Positions 49,458 through 58,507 of a stretch of 64,000 nt of DNA are shown here, piece by piece. The position numbers and the translations under genes were made by a program. Position 1 is the stretch's first letter. Each line of letters starts with the position of its first letter. Below the pieces are notes generated by a model. The model was not told the origin of the DNA, made no database searches, and saw nothing but the letters and a program-made list of their open reading frames with translations. Source of the DNA: Polytrichum commune (taxonomy: Eukaryota; Streptophyta; Polytrichopsida; Polytrichales; Polytrichaceae); the NCBI GenBank assembly GCA_950295325.1, contig OX485803.1, positions 54,513,554 to 54,577,553 on the forward strand, written 5' to 3'.

Positions 49458-49579
49458 GGGTTAGTTTCCATGTCAGCCACTTGCCCACCAGATTCTAGTG
49501 GAAATGTGGAGGCTAGTAGGTGGAATCTACATTTCCACTAGAATTTGGTGGGCGAGCAGCCTACTTGGAAACCAACCCT
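49458..49579. mobile_element. 122-bp foldback MITE related to 1223-1337
   Basis: The left GGGTTAGTTTCCATGTCAGC and inverted right GGGTTGGTTTCCAAGTAGGC arms continue through CGCCCACCA...TTCTAGTGGAAATG. The whole element is nearly one hairpin. Confidence 0.7.
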
Positions 49580-51130
49580 CGATTAAACGTGTATGAAGTG
49601 GTTAGTTTTTGTTGTGCCATGATTCTGAACTCAATACTCAAAGTTTTTTTCTTGGATCCGCAAATGTATTATGAGATTTCCGCAAGAATCTATAGAATTT
49701 AAGATTTCTCATGTTATTGTTACAAATTTTCAAAGTCATAAGTGTCGGAGCCATAAAATGACCATGCAAGTCCCCCCCTCACCACTCAATTATATTGAGA
49801 CCTCTCAATTTGGATTCGCGTGAGAGTACACCACACTACCGAAATATTTTAAACATAAACCGGTTGACCGTTTTACTCTCTCACTATCGAATGTAGAAGG
49901 GTTAACCAATTTTAAGCTTGTATCCAATCTCATCTAAACACGTGTTTTTGTTAGCATCTGTTTTTAAATCCACGTTTGACTACACACCCCCTCATATACA
50001 TGTGACCAATTAAGATAAATAACCACATTATACATGTTGAACCAATTGTGAAACCCCCCCCAAAAAAAATGTTTTGTCAATTGTGTCCTATCCAAGTGCA
50101 TAGCATTTAAAACAAGGCTTTGGGTGGAACTTCTAGAATGAGAACTAAAAGCCATGTCCAGTTCACATGGGATCTCAAGCCCCAAGTACCACTCATGTCA
50201 GCAAGTCCCAATATGGAGGCAAAGTCCCAACTTTTGAGCCTCAAGAAACCATAAAAGTACAATTTATATTCATTAAAGTCGGATCTTGATTATTTTATGC
50301 AAAAAATCTCAAGGCTTGTGTTGAGAGTTGGGTGTAGTTGGGTCTAGTCCATGGCCTCACCTCCAGAAAGTGTTGCCATGTAGGCATCCATGTCTTACTT
50401 GGAATCTAAGACTTGGGTCGCCATGTGCATTGGTAATGTTATGTGTAGGGCTTCTTTATACAATGACCAAAGATTACTGCTATGGGAATGCAATCAAGTA
50501 GGAGACCAACAAGAAATTATATAATGGACAATGTGGTTGTGGTGGTTGTGGTGGTGGTGGTGATGATGTCGTCCCACTATTCCCAATTGCTCACTTATTC
50601 ATAAGAATTGTCATCCGAAAAGTTACCATAGTGGCATTAAATACCACATGACACTAAATATCATACTTAGTGTAGCACACACCTTTGCATATGGCACAAC
50701 CATGCTAGACTTTGCCCCTTTCATATGCCATAGATATTTGAGCCTATTTTATTATTATTAAAAAACTAAGGCATGTATTCAATGTAGGCTATAGTAGTGT
50801 CATGTTGGCTCTAAAGGGATTCATCGTTTATATTTATAAATCTCGGATGTAGGCTATAGTAGTGTCATGTTGGCTCTAAAGGGAGTCATCATTTATAGTT
50901 ATCTATCTCGGATATATCTTTAACATGTTTATAACGTGTCGATTACACTAACTAGTCTCTATGTTAGAACCACAAATATTCAATTTCATACCTTTCATGC
51001 ATAAACAAGAGTTTATATTTAAAATCAAACAATTTGTTTTCTTTTTTTCGCACTAGCCATATCCTCTAGAGGGATGGACTCGTTGTTTTCTTCAAAATTG
51101 GTACCTACATGTGGAGAAAAAGTTGTGCCA
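49580..51130. other. Intergenic, no gene seen
   Basis: Contains a decayed family A-like stretch (about 49850-50030), a GGT/GTG-rich patch near 50540, and a tandem duplication of about 70 bp starting ATGTAGGCTATAGTAGTGTC (50782 and 50847). No coding sequence was recognised. Confidence 0.4.
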
Positions 51131-51296
51131 TAGATGTTTTATGACAACATTGTTTTTGCTTCTCGTTGGAACTTACGCACTCTTAAAATTAGAGGATTAA
51201 AATGTTAGGCCTACGAAATAAAGTAATCATTCGGTAAGCTAGAGTATACATGGGTGATATATTTTAAGTTTACCCTAAGTACACAACTAATATGTT

Positions 51297-51654
51297 ATGC
51301 CCCGGGCTAGATCACATCTTCATTGGGTTGGGCCTGCCCCTCCCACGCCTCCTTCACTGCCTTGTCTTCCTGCCCACACTTGCGTGGGAACTCTTCCTCA
51401 TTTGGAACCGATGCGTTAATATCTTGTCAATATTACAAATATTCAAGTTGATATCACTTTCATTAATACCAGTCTAATTGATGAAGTTAATCACATGCCA
51501 AAGGAGCTTAATGGCTTAAGTGACCGGGTATTGTCACATTGGTTCCCAATGAAGTTGAGTTCCCACGCAAGTGCGGGCAGGAAGACCAAGCAATGAAGGA
51601 GGCATGGGAGGGGCGGGGCCCAACCGAATGAAGATGTGATCTAACCCAGGGCAT
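51297..51654. mobile_element. 358-bp element with about 120-bp TIRs (family B)
   Basis: Arms: CGGGCTAGATCACATCTTCA...GGGAACTC on the left and its inverted copy on the right (...GAGTTCCCACGCAAG to GATGTGATCTAACCCAGGG), with about 115 bp between. Same family as 52734-53093. It separates two units of the tandem array. Confidence 0.8.
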
Positions 51655-51827
51655 ATATTTTAGGGGTTCGTATTTCCATTTTGTAAAACTTGCATTATAA
51701 GGTAGAAGGGACGGTCAAGCGCATCACGTCAAGAATTGCTACATATTTGTGAAGAACAAGTTGTGCCAAAGATTCTTTGCGACGTCATCATTTCCGCTTC
51801 TCAATGGAACTTATGCACCCTTAAAAC

Positions 51828-52220
51828 ACACACTAAACATGATATTTAGTGTCACCAATTCTAATTGTCTTGCTCAATACTAATTGTAAACCATAGTGTA
51901 GTGTCACCGACACTAGATGTTGACCCAACATTATTTCTTATTCCTTGAACTTTTTTTAAAAGTGTGGGGGGGGGGGATTATAGATTTACAATGTTGCAAT
52001 TACTGTCACTTGCCAAGTGATTCTCATCCGAAATTCAATCATCCATGACAACATTTCATCACAAGTTGTTGACAAGTGAAGATAGGGTTTGGGCCAATGG
52101 ATGAACTCATCCATCATCCTTGACAAATATTTGTTCACTCATTCATAAGAAGTGTCATACAAAAGTCATTGTAGTGACATAAAATACCACATGACACTGA
52201 ATAACATATTTAGCGTAGTG
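51828..52220. mobile_element. Family D foldback element, long form, inverted copy
   Basis: Reverse-orientation homologue of 22698-23076: starts CACACTAAACATGATATTTA and ends ATATTTAGCGTAGTG. A poly-G run at about 51966 lies where the other copy has a CCCAAAAAAA segment. Confidence 0.6.
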
Positions 52221-52239
52221 AACTAAACTGCTACATCTA

Positions 52240-52454
52240 CTACACTAAACATGATATTTAGTGTGACTTACTATATGCAATGCTATATCTATTTACTGTA
52301 CATCTCATATTCTACCAACAAATGTTAAACTCGTAGTTTGGACATTATAGAACATTGACAACTTTACTTGGTAAAAAAATACTTCAATAATAAAAAGATA
52401 TAGCACCGTCTAAATCCAAATAGTAAGTCACACTAAATATCATATTTGGTGTAG
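52240..52454. mobile_element. 215-bp family D foldback element
   Basis: CTACACTAAACATGATATTT on the left and the inverted CTACACCAAATATGATATTT on the right, with about 38 bp of pairing that includes AGTGTGACTTACTAT. Confidence 0.75.
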
Positions 52455-52733
52455 TGGTAGAGAAAAAATAAAAAATAAATAATGATAACCACCTCGATGT
52501 CAATAAATAGATTCTTCGTACCATCCTTGCTTCCGCTCTAAATGAAACTTGTGCACACTTCAAGCTGAAGGTAATTGGAAATATTACACCTACTAAATGC
52601 ACTAATAATAAGAACTAAGTAGCATGAATAGACATGGAAAATCAAATTAATGAATAACGATAACATTTCTATACACATACATAGAACAAACTTGATGAGT
52701 TGACGAATATATATAATTATGTAATGCCAAATT

Positions 52734-53093
52734 GCCCTGGGCCAGATCACATCTTCATTCAGTTGGGCCTCGTCCCTCCCACGCCTCCTTCACTGCCCAG
52801 TCTTCCTGCCCGCACCTGCGCGGGAACTTTTCCTTGTTGGTAACCAATGTGATAACACTCGGTCAAAATTACAAATATGCAAGTTGACATCGCTTTCATT
52901 GTTCCCAAGTTAATTGATGGAGTTCTTTCGCATGTCATAGGAGCTTGGTGGCTTATGTGACTGGGTATTGTCACATTGGTTCCCAACAGGGAAGAGGTTC
53001 CCATGCATGTGCGGGCAGGAAGACCGGACAACGAAGGAGGTGTGGGAGGGGCAGGGCCTAGCTGAATGAAGATGTGATCTAGCCCAGGGTTGT
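52734..53093. mobile_element. 360-bp family B element with about 120-bp TIRs
   Basis: CCCTGGGCCAGATCACATCT and inverted CCCTGGGCTAGATCACATCT ends, followed by matched arms to GGTAACCAATGTGATAAC / GGGAACCAATGTGACAAT. Flanking TTG on both sides suggests a 3-bp target duplication. Comparison with the unit near 53770 shows that it interrupts a unit of the tandem array. A 165-codon minus ORF crosses the arms and is not a real gene. Confidence 0.8.
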
Positions 53094-53418
53094 TGGATTG
53101 GTATGCGTACCTAACACATACAAACAAGCAAAATGCATTTCCATTAAGAAGCCGAAATTGAACACTAATGTCACCTTGGTACATGATAATTGTATTGACA
53201 TTTTCCAAACCCGTATTTAAAGGTAGAAAGGGATGAGTTACAAACATGTATTCCATAATTGCTACTTTGAGTCACTTGTGAAGAAGAAGTTGTGCAACCT
53301 TAGATACTTTGTGACATCATTTTTCCGCTTCTCAATGAAACCCACACGCCCAACTTAAAGCCGGGGATAATGAAAATGTTATACCTACTAAATGCAAATA
53401 TGAAAACTACACTAAATT

Positions 53419-53617
53419 GTCCTATTAGTGTGAGTTATCATTTGAAGTTATGCATTGCTATGACATTTATCGAGAGTATTGTTTTTTACCCAAATAACAT
53501 AAGCAGTCAGTATGCAAACTAAATAATATGAGATATCTTAGTTGATAAGAAAAAGATAAATGTCGGTAAAAAGTTATAGCAACACGTAACTCCAAATGGT
53601 AACCCACACTAATAAGA
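53419..53617. mobile_element. Family D short foldback element
   Basis: CCTATTAGTGTGAGTTATCA pairs with inverted CTTATTAGTGTGGGTTACCA. The inner GTTATGCATTGCTATGAC pairs with the inverted GTTACGTGTTGCTATAAC. Confidence 0.7.
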
Positions 53618-55314
53618 CCAAAAGAGAAATGTACTATATAGTCACATGAAAGTGGACATGGGAAATGATGAATATCATCAATGAATAATACTAAAAGGTA
53701 GTCTATCTCCTTACGTAGAACAAACTTTAGTGTTGTTGAGTATGTCATCATGTAATAGTGTTGAACTTGTCCACCTGCACGACATACACAATAAAGATGG
53801 CATTCCAATTAAGAAGCGGCGACAATATATTTGAGGTCACTTTGGCAACCACCTCCTCCAAGTACATAGGTAGGAAGTGTGTGTTATTTAGGGTTCAATT
53901 TTCCACTTTGGGAAACCCGTATTACAAAGCTACGTGAGTTGGAAGGGACATGCATGTGTTTTCCATACATCTTTGCTACCCATTTGTGAAGAAAAGGTCG
54001 CACCATCTTAAATTCTTCATGACAACATCGTTTCCGCTTCTCAATGACCCTTACGCGCCCTTAAAGCCGGGGGAAATTGAAGTGTTACACCTACTAAATG
54101 CAACAATAATAACAACAACTGCTAGGTCCTAGTCAAGGACAATGAATTCGGAAATGATAAAATCAATGATAACTAACAAGATATCTCTCTACAACCCTAA
54201 ACCCAATTCTAGAGTTACCGAGTCTATCATCAAATACCGCCGAATGGGTCCGCATGGCTCTACATACACAATAAAGAGTGCAATCCTATCAAGAAGTGAG
54301 AATCAATGACGTCGTCACCTTGGACCACCTTCTCCAAGTACATAGGTAATGTGTTTTCAAAGGGGGGGGGGGGTCGACCTTCCACTTGTGAAAACCTTGT
54401 TGCAAAAACTACGTATAAGAAAGGACGGGCATGTTTATTTTCCTTCCTTCCAAAATTGCCACTTTAAAGTCATTTAAAAAGAAAACATCGTGCCCATTGC
54501 AAATTCTTCATGACATCATCATTTCCGCTTCTCAATGACGCTTCCGCACCCTTAAGCCTGGTAGAAATTGGGAACGTTACACCTACTAATAAATACACCT
54601 ACTAGATGCAATAACAAATAGCAACAACCACCATGCCTATAGTCAAAGGACGGTGAATCCATGAAATGATCAACTCAATGACAAACAACGGGAGAGCTCT
54701 CTACAACCCTAAAACAAGAAAACGGTAGAACCGTGAGGCTCTGTCCTTTCTTATGAAAGACTACAAGTGTGGTTGTATACTTTGCTCATGCCAGTCCATG
54801 GCTATTTACTATACTTATAACAAACTATAACCAATCATATTTTTTTCAATCCATTTTAGGGAACAACTATAGTAAACTAGATGTATATAACTATAGTTAA
54901 CTACATTTTTTGGCAGTTCAAATCGTGAACAACTATAGTTACGAAAGGCAACTAGTTAACTAATAGATGAAGTAGTTGGTTAGTTGTCCAAGGTATGCAA
55001 ACTTTCATCATCCACCTTAAATAGACTAGACCAAAAATAATAGGAACATGTAACGTCCAAGTGTGAACGCAAAGTGGTTAGGAAATTTGCTCTTGAAACA
55101 TAAAACTTGATGCATAGTCTCCGTCCTACAGACATATCCAACAAACTCGAGAGTTACCGAGTGGATCATCAAACACCATCGCCGAATTGGTCCCGCACGC
55201 TTGACATACACAATCAAAGAGTGCAATCCCACTAACAAGCGAGAACCAACAACACCACCACCACCTCGGTACCACCTTCTCCAAGTACATAGATAATGTG
55301 TTTTTTAAGAAAGC

Positions 55315-55337
55315 GGGGGGGGGGGGGGGGGGGGGGG
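55315..55337 (+). repeat. Poly-G tract, 23 bases
   Basis: An uninterrupted run of 23 G within one unit of the tandem array. The neighbouring unit has a shorter poly-G run at the homologous site (about 54361-54373). Length may be affected by sequencing error. Confidence 0.85.
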
Positions 55338-55752
55338 TTCGCAACATTCTACGTTGTGAAAACCCTATTGCAAAAGCTACACATAAGAAAGGACGGACAC
55401 ATATTTCCCCTCCCATCCAAAATTGGCTACTTAAGATTATTTATGGAGAAAAGGTTGTGCCCATCTTAGATTCTTCATGACATCATCGTTTCCGCTTCTC
55501 AATGGAGCTTCCGCACCCTTGAAAGCCGGGGAGAATTGAAACGTTAAGTTACACCTACTAACTAAATTGCAATAGTAACTAACCACTAGGTCCCTTTATA
55601 GTCAAGGATATATACAATAGTGGATATGGGAAATGATAATTAATCAACCAATGAATAATAACAACAACAACAACAACAAGAGTGCCAAGGTGTCAGTGTA
55701 GTAATTAATGTGGCATGTAGTGAGTGTATCTACCATGTTAGTAACATGAGAC

Positions 55753-56484
55753 CTAGAGTGGCAGAAAGAAAGAGGGGGGTTGATGAGGATCGGAGTCGGT
55801 CATGAGGCAGTGGGATAGTAAGTTACGTAGTGAGTAGTAAGTGGTGCCGAACTGGTCCGACGCCTGCCTGACATACACGTACTTTTCCCCTTCCAAGGAC
55901 AAAACGCGCTTCTCCAGGCGCAACGAGCGCATGAACGGCCCCCCGACACGCCCTTCGCCCTCCCCCACCCTCCGGTCGCCGCCCGCCCGCCCCCGCCCGC
56001 CCGCCCCCGCCTGCCGGCACCCCCCGCCCCGGGTTCGCGTCCGCCGGTCGCCGCGCGTCCGGAAAGTGGGAGTAATAAAGCTCTGACGCTTCCACCGAAA
56101 TGCGTTTCTGCGTTTCTGCGAGCCTCGAGTCTGTTTGGTGTCTCGGGTCTCGCCATCGAGCTGCTTAATAAGCTTCCCTTCCGCCCCGCTTTGCGTCCAG
56201 CCAGGACGCCAGGAAACCTTTTGATGGATGATGATGCTCCGGAAGGTTAACTTACGTACGGGGGGAGGAGGAGGTAGAGGAGGAGAAGGAGGGGCGTTGC
56301 TGGTGCATAAGACGTTGTAACTTAGGGAAGTGCGGATGTTAGTATTGTTTTGAGAGTTGTGCGGAGCCATCAGAGGTAGGCGTTGAGGGATTTCGAGAGG
56401 AGGAATAGGAAGAGAGCAGCGGCGCCATTTTTGTGTGTGCAGGAGTGAGTGGCTTTGGTGTTGTGGATGTTTTGGACGATGCAT
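55753..56484 (-). CDS. Possible minus-strand gene 5' end, unassigned
   Basis: A 243-codon open frame spans a GC-rich island (about 55900-56060), rich in Pro, Arg and Gly and with no domain I recognise. A plausible first exon begins MAPHNSQNNTNIRTSLSYNV (ATG near 56370), runs into a Pro-rich stretch and meets a strong donor GTACGTAAGT near 56258. A later segment, LEKRVLSLEGEKYVYVRQ, resembles a block repeated in the degenerate array at 51-55.5 kb, so this may be the parental copy of that array. It lies head-to-head with the TPR gene and may share a bidirectional promoter. The island could equally be only that gene's promoter. Confidence 0.25.
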   Translation of the reverse strand: MHRPKHPQHQSHSLLHTQKWRRCSLPIPPLEIPQRLPLMAPHNSQNNTNIRTSLSYNVLCTSNAPPSPPLPPPPPVRKLTFRSIIIHQKVSWRPGWTQSGAEGKLIKQLDGETRDTKQTRGSQKRRNAFRWKRQSFITPTFRTRGDRRTRTRGGGCRQAGAGGRGRAGGDRRVGEGEGRVGGPFMRSLRLEKRVLSLEGEKYVYVRQASDQFGTTYYSLRNLLSHCLMTDSDPHQPPSFFLPL

Positions 56485-56556
56485 CGGGAGGTCAGGAAGT
56501 TGGAGTAGTTCTGTACTCTCTGTCTTAAGCCGCAGCGGCGGTTTGCCGTGGCTGGA

Positions 56557-56604
<48 letters not shown>

Positions 56605-57270
56605 GGTTACAAGAGTTTGTGCTCTATTTTAAGCCTGTGGCGTGGCCGGATTGTGAGAGGAGGCTTTTACAAGAGTTTGTGCTCTCTTTTGAGGCTGTGG
56701 CGTGGCTGGATTGTGAGAGGAGGCGAGGTGCGGTGCATTTTTCTGCGGGAGCGACTTTGGTGTCGTGGTTTGGACGATGCGTATTGAGTCGGACGAGTTT
56801 TGTACTCTGTTTTGAGCCGCGGTGGAGGTTTGCCGTGGCTGGATTTGGAGAGGAGAGGTGAGGTGAGGAGAGGAGAGAGTAGAGGGGAGGTCGATTGGCC
56901 GAGAGAGAGAGAGAGAGAGAGGAGGGAAGAGGTTTGGTGTGTTGCGTGGACGATGCGAGGAGTTCCATAGAGGCCCTTACGAGTTTTTACTCTGTTTTGA
57001 TCCTGTGCCGTGGCCGGATTTTGAGAGGAGGAGGCGAGTAGCGGTGCATTGTTGTGCGGGAGTGGCTTTGGTGTGTTGATGGTTTGGACGATGCGTAGGG
57101 AGGTTAGGGAGTGGGAGGAGTTTTCTGCTCTGTTTTGAGCCGCAGTGGCGGTTTCCCGTGGCTGGATTTGGTGTGGACGATGCGGGGTGGAGTTGTAGAG
57201 GCTGTGACGAGTTTGTACTCTGTTTTGAGCCTGTGCCGTGGCCAGATTGTGAGAGGAGGCGATTAGCGAC
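56440..57270 (+). repeat. Imperfect minisatellite in TPR gene 5' region
   Basis: Two alternating motifs recur about nine times in all: TTTTGAGCCTGTGCCGTGGC followed by GGATTGTGAGAGGAGGCG, and TTTGAGCCGCAGTGGCGG followed by TTTGCCGTGGCTGGATTTGG, with TTTGGACGATGCGTAGGGAG between. GA and GT microsatellites are embedded near 56566-56606 and 56900-56921. The array lies 1.2-2 kb upstream of the TPR start codon, in the probable promoter or long 5' UTR. Long antisense ORFs across it are by-products of the repeat. Confidence 0.75.
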
Positions 57271-58507
57271 GCATTCCTTAGGGAGGGGATTAGGAGTGTT
57301 TCGACGGGTGTTGTTTGTGAGAGACCCATGGCGGAGTGTGAGGTTTTCGTCACGGCGTTCGACGTTGGCGATGAAAGCGTGCTATGTACTCTTAGTGTGT
57401 CGCGTGAACCTCCTCACTGCTGCATCTTCTTGAGACGCTTTTGCGGCGCTTGCAAGGGTTGAAAGTCCGGGAGCCATAGTCCCTTTTTTTGTTATTTTTA
57501 TTATTCCACGATTTCTCGACTCCTAGTGTTCTTGGCCACTTCCTTTCGGTTACTTGGATCCTCCGCGCACCAGGTTTCATTTCCTGTCACCGGAATCAGC
57601 ACAACGGTGACTGGTTGCTGTTGTGATGACGTTCGTGTGAAGTCAATTGGTATTCTGTCTCCGGGCGCCTTTTTTTACACGGGAGGGAACGTGTATCTCT
57701 CTTGCCCCTTATTTCTACTTTGTCTCTACCGCTCGAGCCTTCGAAGGAAACAGATTGTCTTGTCACGGAATCCTCATTTGGAGAGTCTCCTCCTTTTTGT
57801 ATTGCGGTACGAGCTCTGGATATACTTTGTCCCTCATCGTCTCGTCCTTGCTTTTCTGGAGGACTCTTTCGCCAGGTTGGGTGATTGCTTCGTCCTTCGT
57901 CGGCTGATTATTCTTCCGTATTAGCAGTCGGTGTAACTTAGTGATTCACTGCAGGTGTCTGGAAATCTCTTTCCTCCAATCGCCATTCTTCCTTGTTGCG
58001 GACCTCTCCTCTTAGAGATTGTCGTGGAATCCCTAAAGTATGCTCTTCGACTTTACAGAAATTTGCTTGCTCAAATAATTCTTGCAACCTTCTGAGTCGC
58101 AGAAACAATTCTGGGTTCAAGGGCAATTCATCTACAGCTCGGTTTTCTTCTTGTCATATAGCATTTAAATCACTCTGGAAACCACCGCCAATTTGCATTT
58201 GCATTGCTCGGCAGCAGTGTCTGGCCTCAACACGTGCTGAATTTATTTCCGTACAGGCCGGGCTGGTACTTAGCTCCTGGAGCACTTTGCAGGCAAATTT
58301 GTGACTCAGGATCCCAGTATAAAATCTCTCCACCTTCAAAGAAGCTATACGAGAGAGCAGGATGAATGTGCTGGTGAGCAGCGAAGCATGATCAAGTGTG
58401 TGCCTCCTCCAGATCCTTAGTTCTTGTCAGTCATAAACATGTACGACCTAAGGATTTGGTGCATCAGCCTTTTTACTACTTGGACTGCTTATTAAAAGGC
58501 CTGACAG
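57271..58507 (+). promoter_or_regulatory. Probable 5' UTR/promoter of TPR gene
   Basis: A T- and C-rich stretch (for example 57470-57900) with no conserved ORF in the plus frames. An acceptor-like CCTGACAG directly precedes the ATG at 58508, so a 5' UTR intron may end exactly at the start codon. I cannot place the transcription start. Confidence 0.35.

Larger units (their letters stand above)
51140..55520 (-). repeat. Degenerate tandem array of about seven 280-700 bp units
   Basis: A core of about 35 bp (plus strand TTTCCGCTTCTCAATG and neighbours) recurs near 51144, 51783, 52520, 53311, 54020, 54516 and 55481, always followed by CACCC/CGCCC..TTAAA and often by ACACCTACTAAATGCAA. On the minus strand four of the cores keep one frame that reads, or nearly reads, LRSGNDDVMKNL. 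A second shared block (TCCAAGTACATAGG) and a third (minus strand TGTGTATGT..GC) recur at similar offsets. Spacing varies because transposons were inserted in several units. It may be a decayed duplicated gene segment. No complete exon is provable. Confidence 0.6.

Noticed and set aside
52759-53256. 165-codon minus-strand ORF
   Set aside because: It crosses the arms and loop of a family B inverted-repeat element and is open only by chance. Both arms contribute to the protein.
55823-56156. Arg/Gly-rich ORFs of 90-118 codons in the GC-rich island
   Set aside because: Low-complexity frames produced by GC-rich sequence, with several frames open at once and no conserved motif.
56667-57353. 228-codon minus-strand ORF, Ser/Thr/His-rich
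   Set aside because: It runs through the GC-rich minisatellite, mirrors the repeat and has overlapping rivals in other frames. No domain is seen, and it opposes the TPR gene leader.
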